Part shown: positions 56,587 to 64,000 of the stretch, piece by piece
How the letters are laid out: the number at the start of each line of letters is the position of its first letter
Numbering within the stretch: the first letter of the stretch is position 1
Origin: Saccharopolyspora endophytica
Lineage (GTDB): Bacteria; Actinomycetota; Actinomycetes; Mycobacteriales; Pseudonocardiaceae
Assembly: GCF_018070075.1 (NCBI RefSeq)
Contig: NZ_JAGPXE010000007.1
Coordinates: 1 to 64,000 of the forward strand
Reading direction: 5' to 3'
DNA length: 64,000 nucleotides
Program-made: the position numbers and the translations under genes
The notes under the pieces: generated by a model
Seen by the model: the letters and a program-made list of their open reading frames with translations, nothing else
The model's database searches: none
Told to the model about the DNA's origin: nothing

Positions 56587-56811
56587 GTGGTCAAGACGCT
56601 GCACCCGCAGAACTACGCCGACGTCTACTACGTGGGCGACTACTACCGCCAGGGCAACGCAGTCCTCATGGACCTCACCGACGTCCGGGGTCCCGAGGCG
56701 ACCCAGCTCGTCGACTTCGCGGCCGGCCTGGTCGTGGCCCGCGGCGGAGACATGCAGCGGGTCGCCCCGAAGGTCTTCCTCCTCAGCCACCCCGAGCAGC
56801 CGGAACGCTGA
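56587..56811 (+). CDS. Stand-alone SepF-domain microprotein
   Basis: 74 residues consisting only of the SepF/DUF552 domain: KTLHPQNYADVYYVGDYYR, VLMDLTD, LVDFAAGLVVARGGDMQRV and KVFLLSHP. Full SepF (about 150-240 residues) also has an N-terminal membrane-binding helix and linker, which are missing here. SepF links FtsZ to the membrane. A domain-only form could bind FtsZ or SepF without anchoring. Leaderless start at GTG 56587 is set by the promoter; GTG 56569 would add six residues. It is single, between the S10 gene and the opp operon. Confidence 0.85.
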   Translation: MVKTLHPQNYADVYYVGDYYRQGNAVLMDLTDVRGPEATQLVDFAAGLVVARGGDMQRVAPKVFLLSHPEQPER

Positions 56812-56826
56812 TCCGGCGCGCGAAAA

Positions 56827-56859
56827 GGGCGCCCCCACCCGAGTTCGGTGAGGGCGCCC
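56827..56859. terminator. Terminator between the SepF-like gene and oppF
   Basis: 13-bp stem with one mismatch (56827-56839 / 56847-56859), between convergent genes. Confidence 0.8.
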
Positions 56860-56874
56860 GGTTCTCGTGCGGCA

Positions 56875-57873
56875 TCAGACCACGACGTGCGGGATCTCCT
56901 CCGCGAAGTGGCAGGCCGACGGGTGAGAACCCGTGCGGACCTCCAGTTCGGGGGCCTTCTCGGCGCAGATGTCCTGGGCCTTCCAGCAGCGGGTGCGGAA
57001 GCGGCAGCCCGACGGCGGGTTGGCCGGGCTGGGGACGTCGCCGGTGAGTCGGATGACCTCGCGCTTGCCGCGCAGGGTCGGGTCCGGCACCGGAACGGCC
57101 GACAGCAGGGCCTGGGTGTACGGGTGCTGCGGGTGCTCGTAGATGTCGTCCTCGGTGCCGATCTCGGCGATCTTGCCGAGGTACATCACCGCGACCCGGT
57201 CCGACAGGTGCCGGACCACGCCCAGGTCGTGGGCGATGAACACGTACGACAGCCCGAACTCGTCCTGCAGGTCGCCCAGCAGGTTCATCACCTGAGCCTG
57301 GATCGACACGTCCAGCGCCGACACCGGCTCGTCGCAGACGATCACCTTCGGCTTGAGCGCCAGCGCGCGGGCGATGCCGATGCGCTGCCGCTGGCCGCCG
57401 GAGAACTGGTGCGGGTAGCGGTGGATGTGCTCGGGGTTGAGGCCCACGACGTCCAGCAGCTCCTGCACCTTGCGCCGCCGCTCGCCCTTCGGCGCCACCT
57501 CGGGGTGGATCTCGAAGGGCTCGCCGACGATGTCGCCGACGGTGCGCCGCGGGTTCAGCGAGGTGTAGGGGTCCTGCAGCACGATCTGCATGTTCCGGCG
57601 CAGCTTGCGCAGTTCCGAGCCGCGCATCTTGAAGATGTCGCGACCTTCGAACAGCGCGGTGCCGCTGGTGGGGTTCTCCAACCGCATCAGCACCTGCGCC
57701 AGCGTCGACTTGCCGCAGCCCGACTCACCGACGATGCCGAGGGTTTCACCGCGCTGCAGGTCGAAGGACACGCCGTCGACCGCCCGCACGTGCCCGACCG
57801 TGCGACGCGGGAGGCCCGCGCGCACCGGGAAGTGCTTGACCAGGTCCTGGACCTGGAGGATCGGCTCAGCCAC
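56875..57873 (-). CDS. oppF: Oligopeptide ABC importer, ATPase F
   Basis: 332 residues with Walker [10 protein letters not shown] (about 49-57), signature [15 protein letters not shown], Walker [12 protein letters not shown] and the C-terminal oligo/dipeptide-transporter domain containing [18 protein letters not shown], which may hold an iron-sulfur cluster. It overlaps oppD by 8 bp, and it is last in the oppABCDF operon. Confidence 0.95.
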   Translation of the reverse strand: MAEPILQVQDLVKHFPVRAGLPRRTVGHVRAVDGVSFDLQRGETLGIVGESGCGKSTLAQVLMRLENPTSGTALFEGRDIFKMRGSELRKLRRNMQIVLQDPYTSLNPRRTVGDIVGEPFEIHPEVAPKGERRRKVQELLDVVGLNPEHIHRYPHQFSGGQRQRIGIARALALKPKVIVCDEPVSALDVSIQAQVMNLLGDLQDEFGLSYVFIAHDLGVVRHLSDRVAVMYLGKIAEIGTEDDIYEHPQHPYTQALLSAVPVPDPTLRGKREVIRLTGDVPSPANPPSGCRFRTRCWKAQDICAEKAPELEVRTGSHPSACHFAEEIPHVVV

Positions 57874-58876
57874 GGCTCATCATCTCCTCCGCGAAGTGGC
57901 AGGCGCTGACGCGGCCCAACCCGAGGTTGTGATCGGTCGGCACCTCCGTGCGGCACTTGTCCTCGGCCCGCGAACAACGCGGGTGGAACGGGCATCCCGG
58001 CGGCACCGCCATGAGGTTCGGCGGCAGGCCCTTGATCGTCTCCAACTCCTGGCCCTTGAGGTCCAGGCGCGGGATCGACCGCATCAGACCGTCGGTGTAG
58101 GGGTGGCCCGGGGCCTTGTACAGCGAGTAGGCGTCGGCGGCCTCGACGATGCGGCCCGCGTACATCACCACGATCCGGTCCGCGACCTCGGCGACCACGC
58201 CCAGGTCGTGGGTGATGAGGATCAGGCCCATGCCGCGGTCCCGGCGGAGTTCGTCGAGCAGGTCCATGATCTGGGCCTGCACGGTGACGTCCAGCGCCGT
58301 GGTCGGTTCGTCGGCGATGAGCAGGTCCGGGTCCAGGGCCAGCGACATCGCGATCATCGCGCGCTGCCGCATGCCGCCGGAGAACTGGTGCGGGAACTCC
58401 TTCACGCGCTGCTTGGCGTTCGGGATCTTCACCTGGTCCAGCAGCTCCACGGCCCGGTTCGTGGCGTCCTTGCGGGACATGCCGCGCCGCGTCCGGAGCT
58501 GCTCGGCGATCTGGAACCCGACCGTGTAGACCGGGTTCAGCGCCGACAGCGCGTCCTGGAAGATCATCGCCATCGCGTCGCCGCGCAGCTCTCGCCTGCG
58601 CTCCTCGGTGGCGGTCAGCAGGTCCTCACCGCGGTAGCGGATCGCACCTCCGGTGATCGCCCCCGGCGGGACGTCCAGGATGCCCATCACGGTCTGCGCC
58701 GTGACGCTCTTGCCGGAACCGGACTCGCCCAGCACGGCGAGGGTTTCGCCGGCGTCGACGTGGTAGTTCACACCGTTGAGGACTTTCGCGACGCCGTCCC
58801 GGGTGCGGAACTCGACGTGCAGGTCCTCGACCTCCAGCAGACGTTCCGCCGAGGTCTCGTGTTTCGTTGCGGACAC
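57866..58876 (-). CDS. oppD: Oligopeptide ABC importer, ATPase D
   Basis: 336 residues. Walker [10 protein letters not shown], signature [17 protein letters not shown], Walker [12 protein letters not shown] and C-terminal [17 protein letters not shown] 58876 has GGAG upstream. It pairs with OppF as a heterodimeric ATPase. 11 bp after oppC and overlapping oppF. Confidence 0.95.
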   Translation of the reverse strand: MSATKHETSAERLLEVEDLHVEFRTRDGVAKVLNGVNYHVDAGETLAVLGESGSGKSVTAQTVMGILDVPPGAITGGAIRYRGEDLLTATEERRRELRGDAMAMIFQDALSALNPVYTVGFQIAEQLRTRRGMSRKDATNRAVELLDQVKIPNAKQRVKEFPHQFSGGMRQRAMIAMSLALDPDLLIADEPTTALDVTVQAQIMDLLDELRRDRGMGLILITHDLGVVAEVADRIVVMYAGRIVEAADAYSLYKAPGHPYTDGLMRSIPRLDLKGQELETIKGLPPNLMAVPPGCPFHPRCSRAEDKCRTEVPTDHNLGLGRVSACHFAEEMMSRG

Positions 58877-58887
58877 AGCGGTTTCTC

Positions 58888-59856
58888 CTACTTCTGCTTC
58901 GGGTCGAGCGCGTCGCGGACGGCGTCACCGAGCATCACGAACGCCAGGACCGTGACCACCAGGAAACCGGCCGGGAAGAACAGCAGGTGCGGGGCGGCCT
59001 GGATGTAGTTGCGCGAGTCGGAGATCATCACGCCCCACGACACGACCGGCTCGCGCAGGCCGATGCCCAGGAACGACAGCGTCGCCTCGGCACCGATGAA
59101 CCCGCCGAGCGCGATGGTCGCGTAGACCATCACCGGCGCCAGGGTGTTGGGCAGCACGTGCCGCATGATGATCCGGGTCGGGCTCGCGCCCAGCGCGCGG
59201 GCCGCCTTGACGTAGTCCTGCTGCTTGGCCGCGATCGCCGCCGACCGCATGATGCGCATCGAGATCGGCCAGGACAGCACCGCGATCGTCACCACGACCT
59301 GGGTGATGATCCGGCTGCCGCTGGGGATCTTGATGTCGGCGTTGAACGTGGTCAGGATGACGATCGCGCCGAGCACGAACGGCAGGCCCATGAAGATCTC
59401 GGAGAACCGCGAGATCAGCGTGTCCACGATGCCGCCGAAGTACCCGGCGATGATGCCGATCAGGCCACCGAGCAGCACCGTCAGCAACGTCGCCGCCAGG
59501 CCCACCAGGATCGACGCGCGAGCGCCGATGATGGTCCTGGCGTAGAGGTCGCGGCCGAGGTTGTCGTAGCCGAACCACGCCTCCCCCGACGGGGTGTCGC
59601 GCGCCTTGGTCAGGTCCTGGAAGTTCGGATCCGCGCTCGTGAACAGCTGCGGGAACGCGGCGATGATCAGCAGCAGGAGGATGATCCCCGAGGCGATCAG
59701 GAACAGCGGACGCCGGCGCAGATCGCGCCACGCGTCGCTCCAGAGACCGCGAGGCTTCTCGTTCTTGGCCTGCTCGTTCTTCTCGTCCGCTCGTGGTGCC
59801 TCGGCCGCGGGGGTGGTGGTCGCGGCGAGGCCGGTGGTGGGGCGTGGGTCAGTCAT
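58888..59856 (-). CDS. oppC: Oligopeptide ABC importer, permease C
   Basis: 322 residues. A charged cytoplasmic N-terminus precedes six hydrophobic segments and the binding-protein-dependent permease motif ALGASPTRIIMRHVLPN. It starts with ATGACTGA, overlapping the oppB stop by 8 bp. Confidence 0.95.
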   Translation of the reverse strand: MTDPRPTTGLAATTTPAAEAPRADEKNEQAKNEKPRGLWSDAWRDLRRRPLFLIASGIILLLLIIAAFPQLFTSADPNFQDLTKARDTPSGEAWFGYDNLGRDLYARTIIGARASILVGLAATLLTVLLGGLIGIIAGYFGGIVDTLISRFSEIFMGLPFVLGAIVILTTFNADIKIPSGSRIITQVVVTIAVLSWPISMRIMRSAAIAAKQQDYVKAARALGASPTRIIMRHVLPNTLAPVMVYATIALGGFIGAEATLSFLGIGLREPVVSWGVMISDSRNYIQAAPHLLFFPAGFLVVTVLAFVMLGDAVRDALDPKQK

Positions 59857-60775
59857 ATCGGATCCTCGGGTCGAGCACCGCGTAGAGAATGTCCACCAGC
59901 AGGTTCATCAGCAGGTAGACCAGCACCAGGACGGTGACGATCCCGGTCACCGTGGTGCCTTCCTGCGTCGTGATCGCCTTGTAGACCAGTCCGCCGATGC
60001 CGCGGACGTTGAACACGCCTTCGGTGACGATCGCACCACCCATCAGCGCGCCCAGGTCGGTGCCCAGGAACGTGACCACCGGGATCATGGAGTTGCGCAG
60101 CATGTGCACTCCGACGACGCGGCGGGGCGCGAGGCCCTTGGCGACAGCGGTGCGCACGAAGTCCGCGTGCTTGTTCTCCATCATGCTCGTCCGCGTCAGC
60201 CGCGAGACGTAGGCCATGGACAGGGATCCGAGGACGAACCCGGGGACGAGGAGTTCACCGATCGTGGGATCGGAGGAGACCGTGGTCTTGATCAGGCCCA
60301 GCTCGGAGCCGAGCACGATCTGCAGCACGAAACCGGTGACGAACACCGGCAGCGCGATCAGGAACAGGGTGGACACCAGCACCAGGTTGTCCAGGAAGCC
60401 GCGCCCGCGGAGGCCGGTCAGGACACCGGCGAGCAGACCGATGATGCCCTCGATGATCAGAGCGACGAGGGCGAGCCGGACGGTGACCGGATAGGCCTGT
60501 TCGAGCAGCGAGGAGATCGCCGTACCGGAGTAGGTCTCCCCGAAATCACCCGTCAGCAGGTTTCCCAGATATTTGAAGTACTGGATGATCAGCGGATCGT
60601 CCAGGTTGTACTTCTCCTGCATCTCCGCGATGTAGGCCGGAGGGCAGCCGCGGTCGCCGCACTTGCCCGCGAACGGGTCGCCGGGAATCGCCCACACCAG
60701 CAGGTAGATGATAAAAGTCGTCCCGATGAAAACCGGGATCAGTTGCAGCAACCGCCGCAACACGTAGCGACCCAT
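59849..60775 (-). CDS. oppB: Oligopeptide ABC importer, permease B
   Basis: 308 residues with six hydrophobic segments and the motif AKGLAPRRVVGVHMLRNS. ATG 60775 (MGRYVLRRLLQLIPV) is chosen over upstream ATG codons because AGGAGG lies six bases before it and the product starts at the family's usual N-terminus. A GC-rich hairpin lies between oppA and this gene. Confidence 0.95.
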   Translation of the reverse strand: MGRYVLRRLLQLIPVFIGTTFIIYLLVWAIPGDPFAGKCGDRGCPPAYIAEMQEKYNLDDPLIIQYFKYLGNLLTGDFGETYSGTAISSLLEQAYPVTVRLALVALIIEGIIGLLAGVLTGLRGRGFLDNLVLVSTLFLIALPVFVTGFVLQIVLGSELGLIKTTVSSDPTIGELLVPGFVLGSLSMAYVSRLTRTSMMENKHADFVRTAVAKGLAPRRVVGVHMLRNSMIPVVTFLGTDLGALMGGAIVTEGVFNVRGIGGLVYKAITTQEGTTVTGIVTVLVLVYLLMNLLVDILYAVLDPRIRYD

Positions 60776-60806
60776 CCGGGCCTCCTCCATCAACAGCAGC
60801 GCAGGG

Positions 60807-60835
60807 CCCGGCCCACCGGGTTTCGATGGGCCGGG
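60807..60835 (-). terminator. Hairpin between oppA and oppB
   Basis: 9-bp perfect stem (60807-60815 / 60827-60835), an intercistronic structure without a T-run. It probably lowers read-through, so that more binding protein than permease is made. Confidence 0.7.
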
Positions 60836-60848
60836 CGCGCACTCGGTT

Positions 60849-62480
60849 TTACGGGTTCAGGCGCACCGTGCTCAAGTCGAGCTCGCGGTAGGCCTTGACC
60901 TCACCTTCGGCGACTCGCTCCGAGAAGCCGTACTGCACCGGCTGGGTCCACAGCGGGATGACCGGAAGGTCCTCCCCCAGCAGCTTCTCCGCATCGGCGT
61001 AGGCGGCGGTGGCGGCCTCCGTGGTGGGAGCCGCGTTCGCCTTGTCCAGCGCGGCGTCGAACGCCGGGTTGGAGTACTTGTAGTCGTTCGACGACGCGTC
61101 CGTGCGGTACAGCTGCGTCAGGAACGTCTCGATGTTCGGGTAGTCGGCCTTCCAACCGGTCCGGAACAGACCGTCGAACTGGAACGCGTTGGCCTTCTGG
61201 CGGAACTCGCCGAAGGTCGGCACCGGCACGAACTGGGTCTGGATGCCCAGGTTCTGCTGGATGCTCGCGGCCACGGCCTGGACCCACTCGTTGTGACCGC
61301 CGTCGGCGTTGGTCTCCAGGGTCAGGGTGCCCTGGAAGCCGCCGGCCTGGGCCAGGTACTGCTTGGCCTTCTCCGGGTTGAACTCGCACGCCTCGCCGCA
61401 CTGGCCGGGGCGGTAGCCGTCGGCCGCAGCGGTGGCGAAGCCGTCCGCCGGGTCACGACCGCCCGAGAACACCTGCTGGGTGATGGTCTTGCGGTCGATC
61501 GACATCGAGATCGCCTTGCGGACCAGCGGGTTCTTGAACTTCTCGTCGTAGATCGGGATGCCCAGGTTCTGGGTGAGCAGGCCCGGCTTCTGCTTCGCGC
61601 GCTCGCCGAGTTCCTGCTTCCACTTGTCGCCGACCAGCGCGGAGACCGGAACGGCGCGCAGGAAGTCCAGGTTGCCCGAGACCAGGTCCTGGTAGGCGGT
61701 GTCCAGGTTGTCGTAGACCTTGAACTTGGCGCCCTTGATCGTCGGCTTGTCGGTGCCCGCGTACTTGTCGTAGGCGGCCAGGTTCAGCTCGACGTTGGGA
61801 GTGCGGTCCTGGAACTTGAACGGACCGTTGCCGATCGGGTGCTGCTCGAAGCCCTTGGGATCGGCGAAGAACGCGTCGGGCAGCGGCATGTAAGCGGAGT
61901 AGCCCAGCACGACCGGGAAGATCGTGAACGGCGCCTTCAGCTTCACCGTGAACGTCGTGTCATCGACGACCTTGAGACCGGACATCTCCTTGGCCGGCGG
62001 CGTCGGGGCCTGTGCCGGGCCCTCGTCACCGTCGGGGTCCTCGGACTGCAGCTGGTCGTAGCCGTCGATCTGCTCGAAGAAGCTCGCACCCTGGAAACCG
62101 TTGGGGCCGTAGGCCGAGTAGTTCCAGGCGTCGACGAAGTTCTTCGCCTTGACCGGCGTGCCGTCGTGGAAGGTCCAGCCCGGCTTGAGCTTGATCGTGA
62201 AGTTCTGGTTGTCCGTGGTCTGGATCGACTCGGCGACCGCGTTCTCGACCTTGAGGTCGCTGGCGCGGTAGTTCACCAGACCCGTGAACATGGAGTTCAC
62301 GATGAAACCACCGTTTTCCTCGGTGGTGTTCGCCGGGACAAGAGGGTTCTCCGGCTCGCCCCAGTCAAGGGTGACGATGCCGTCCTCTCCCGAGCCGCTG
62401 CCGCCACCGCCGCAGCCGGTGGCGAGCAACGCCACCGCCAGCGGGGCCGCGACCAATGCGGCCAAACGTCCCTTTCGCAT
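60849..62480 (-). CDS. oppA: Oligopeptide ABC importer, substrate-binding lipoprotein
   Basis: 543 residues. The signal peptide ends LLATGC, with lipid-modified Cys23 followed by a Gly/Ser linker. The rest is a family 5 extracellular solute-binding protein (SBP_bac_5), with GWTFHDGTPVKAKNFVDAW and a RKAISMSIDRKTI block. ATG 62480 is set by GGAGG upstream. First gene of the oppABCDF operon, which is complete. The ligand is presumably short peptides. Confidence 0.95.
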   Translation of the reverse strand: MRKGRLAALVAAPLAVALLATGCGGGGSGSGEDGIVTLDWGEPENPLVPANTTEENGGFIVNSMFTGLVNYRASDLKVENAVAESIQTTDNQNFTIKLKPGWTFHDGTPVKAKNFVDAWNYSAYGPNGFQGASFFEQIDGYDQLQSEDPDGDEGPAQAPTPPAKEMSGLKVVDDTTFTVKLKAPFTIFPVVLGYSAYMPLPDAFFADPKGFEQHPIGNGPFKFQDRTPNVELNLAAYDKYAGTDKPTIKGAKFKVYDNLDTAYQDLVSGNLDFLRAVPVSALVGDKWKQELGERAKQKPGLLTQNLGIPIYDEKFKNPLVRKAISMSIDRKTITQQVFSGGRDPADGFATAAADGYRPGQCGEACEFNPEKAKQYLAQAGGFQGTLTLETNADGGHNEWVQAVAASIQQNLGIQTQFVPVPTFGEFRQKANAFQFDGLFRTGWKADYPNIETFLTQLYRTDASSNDYKYSNPAFDAALDKANAAPTTEAATAAYADAEKLLGEDLPVIPLWTQPVQYGFSERVAEGEVKAYRELDLSTVRLNP

Positions 62481-62684
62481 GTAGGTCCTCCCGCTTCCCA
62501 CGCGCGCCCCGGGTTTGTTTTCCAGGGGCATCACGCACGACGGTTCTTCACCGTCGCGTCAGACGTGCGTAAACATAAGTGAGAACCGGGCGGCGGCAAT
62601 GCAGTGTCACAAAGCCGTCACTTTCTGAATCGATACACCGTTCCCATTCTTTGCAATCGGGACAACGTGTCCACCCTCTGGGAA

Positions 62685-63638
62685 CTAGCTGATCGACAGG
62701 GCAATGCCGTCCAGGATGTCGTGCTCACTAGCAGTCATCGAGGAGATGCCGCTGCGCTCCGAAAACTCCTGCGCGAGCACCTTGACCACCAGCGCACCGC
62801 CCCCGATCACATCCACGCGACCCGGATGCATCGATCCGATCTTCGAACGCTCTTCATGCGACATGGAAAGAAGTTGTTCGGCGATTTGTTCGACACGGTT
62901 CTGGGAAATATGGGAAAGGTGGATCGCTTGAGGATCGTATTCGGGCAAATCCTGCGCGATCGCGGAGAGCGTCGTGACGGTTCCGGCGACTCCGACCCAG
63001 GTCCGGGCCCCGCTGACGTCGACCCGGGCGAACGCCTCGTCGAGGATCTGACGCGCGACCTTCTCGGCCTCGTCGACCTCCGCCTCGGTCGGCGGGTCGT
63101 CGCGCAGGCACCGCTCGGTCAGCCGCACGCAGCCGATGTCGGCGGAATGCGCGGCGGTGATGTCGGCGTTCGCGCCGTCCCAGGTGCCCACCACGACCTC
63201 GGTGGAACCGCCACCGACGTCGGTCACCACGAAAGGCCCGTCCAGCGGGTCGAGATCGCCGACGGCGCCGACGAACGACAGCCGCGCCTCCTCGTCACCG
63301 GTGATCACCTCGGCGTCGACGCCCAGCGTCTCGCGGACCATGGAGAAGAAGTCCTCGCGGTTCTCCGCGTCGCGGGTCGCCGAGGTCGCCACCATCCGGA
63401 CCCGTTCGACGCCCTTGCGCGCGGCCATCGCGGCGTAGTCGACCAGCGCCGCGCGGGTGCGCTCGATCGCCTCCGGCGCGAGCCGGCCGGTGGCGTCCAC
63501 GCCCTGGCCGAGCCGGACGATGCGCATCGTGCGGTAGATGTCGCGCAGATCCTTGCGCCCGTCCTCGTGCACCGTGACGTCCGCGACCAGCAGGCGAATC
63601 GAGTTCGTCCCGCAGTCGATCGCCGCAACCCGTGCCAT
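62685..63638 (-). CDS. Exopolyphosphatase (Ppx/GppA family)
   Basis: 317 residues, the short actinobacterial form without the C-terminal HD domain. The actin-like ATPase fold is seen as AAIDCGTNSIRLLVADV, TGDEEARLSF, FVVTDVGGGSTEVV and VGVAGTVTTLSAI. It may hydrolyse polyphosphate or pppGpp; short mycobacterial homologues degrade short-chain polyphosphate. The strong GGAGGG upstream of ATG 63638 sets the start. It is probably in an operon with the preceding partial gene. Confidence 0.93.
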   Translation of the reverse strand: MARVAAIDCGTNSIRLLVADVTVHEDGRKDLRDIYRTMRIVRLGQGVDATGRLAPEAIERTRAALVDYAAMAARKGVERVRMVATSATRDAENREDFFSMVRETLGVDAEVITGDEEARLSFVGAVGDLDPLDGPFVVTDVGGGSTEVVVGTWDGANADITAAHSADIGCVRLTERCLRDDPPTEAEVDEAEKVARQILDEAFARVDVSGARTWVGVAGTVTTLSAIAQDLPEYDPQAIHLSHISQNRVEQIAEQLLSMSHEERSKIGSMHPGRVDVIGGGALVVKVLAQEFSERSGISSMTASEHDILDGIALSIS

Positions 63639-63780
63639 CGCACCCTCCTCGCCCAGCTGCGCACCGGCGTTTCCGGCCGCTCCCCCACGCTATCGGGCCC
63701 GAGGCCGGGGCGAGGAAAGCGCCGGGCCGCGCACGTTCCCGCGGAAGGAGCGCGCGCGGCCCGGTGCCGGGGTCCGGCGG

Positions 63781-64000
63781 TTACTGCGGTCTGGGGGTGT
63801 AAGCGTCGGGAACGGTGCAGGGCTCCGCCACGCCACCGGCGTCGGTGAAGACCTCGGAGTCGGGCTGCGCCAGCATCGGGGGCGATTCGCCGGGCAGCAC
63901 GTCGTCGCCCGCGAGCGGTTCGATGAGGGCGAACTCGCCGCGGTCGAGCAGAGCCGTGTCGCAGGTTTCGCCGACCTCGGAAGGCGGCGGGACCAGCTCT
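63781..64000 (-). CDS. Partial gene cut by the window end, unidentified
   Basis: The minus strand is open from the window edge to a TAA stop at 63781. The visible C-terminal ~72 residues begin near ELVPPPSEVGETCDTALLDR and end CTVPDAYTPRPQ. They contain two cysteines and are acidic and Pro-rich, like an extracytoplasmic domain. No family recognised. It lies directly upstream of ppx in the same orientation (142 bp). Confidence 0.6.
   Translation of the reverse strand, partial: ELVPPPSEVGETCDTALLDRGEFALIEPLAGDDVLPGESPPMLAQPDSEVFTDAGGVAEPCTVPDAYTPRPQ

Overview
The window is very GC-rich, densely coded DNA from a filamentous mycolic-type actinomycete, most likely Pseudonocardiaceae (Saccharopolyspora-like; inferred from gene content, not tested). 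The evidence is the codon bias, mycothiol genes (Mca, a DinB-type thiol transferase), chaplin-like secreted proteins, actinobacterial families (DUF4245, DUF4307, DUF6542, Ndh, GuaB1, PIN-PhoH) and many probably leaderless genes. There is no integrase, transposase, prophage or CRISPR array.

Region 1 (177-10838) is a sugar-catabolic locus: FGGY kinase and FucI-like isomerase (minus), a divergent LacI regulator, a secreted GH172 (DUF2961) protein and a ribose-type ABC importer. The isomerase and importer promoters share one design: TTGACA, 18 bp, TAGCGT, then an 18-bp LacI-type operator whose core is inverted between the two sites. I infer scavenging of a pentose, perhaps D-arabinose from arabinan.

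Region 2 (11080-31641) is housekeeping: ispH, xseA/xseB, a DUF4245 lipoprotein-like gene, glpX, two secreted S1 proteases, a ferredoxin-NADP reductase-like flavoprotein, fumC, an ATP-dependent DNA ligase, guaB1, PIN-PhoH, a DUF885 protein, two tandem chaplin-like genes, a short-chain Z-prenyl transferase and TrhA. Region 3 (31632-47445) continues with the YyaL protein, mca, DUF4307, greA, lrp-ilvA, metB, a proline-rich membrane protein, cbs, a GDSL esterase, a thiolase, a YccA/BI-1 protein and a second-type YidC. From memory, regions 2 and 3 keep the gene content and much of the order of M. tuberculosis Rv1072-Rv1111, so this is core chromosome. The metB/cbs pair (transsulfuration), mca and DinB fit a cysteine- and mycothiol-based physiology.

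Region 4 (47713-64000) holds a proline-rich membrane protein, a 74-nt tRNA with a UAA anticodon but a short variable loop, a two-gene unit of a 42-residue peptide and an ATP-grasp enzyme (possible RiPP), ndh, DinB, an AraC regulator with DUF3224, uracil-DNA glycosylase, an S10 peptidase, a stand-alone SepF-domain microprotein, a complete oppABCDF operon, ppx and one truncated gene.

Between genes there are many intrinsic-terminator-like hairpins, a dispersed ~170-bp repeat (three near-full copies and one partial) that folds into a conserved hairpin with compensatory changes, and a paired 22-bp palindrome present at two loci.
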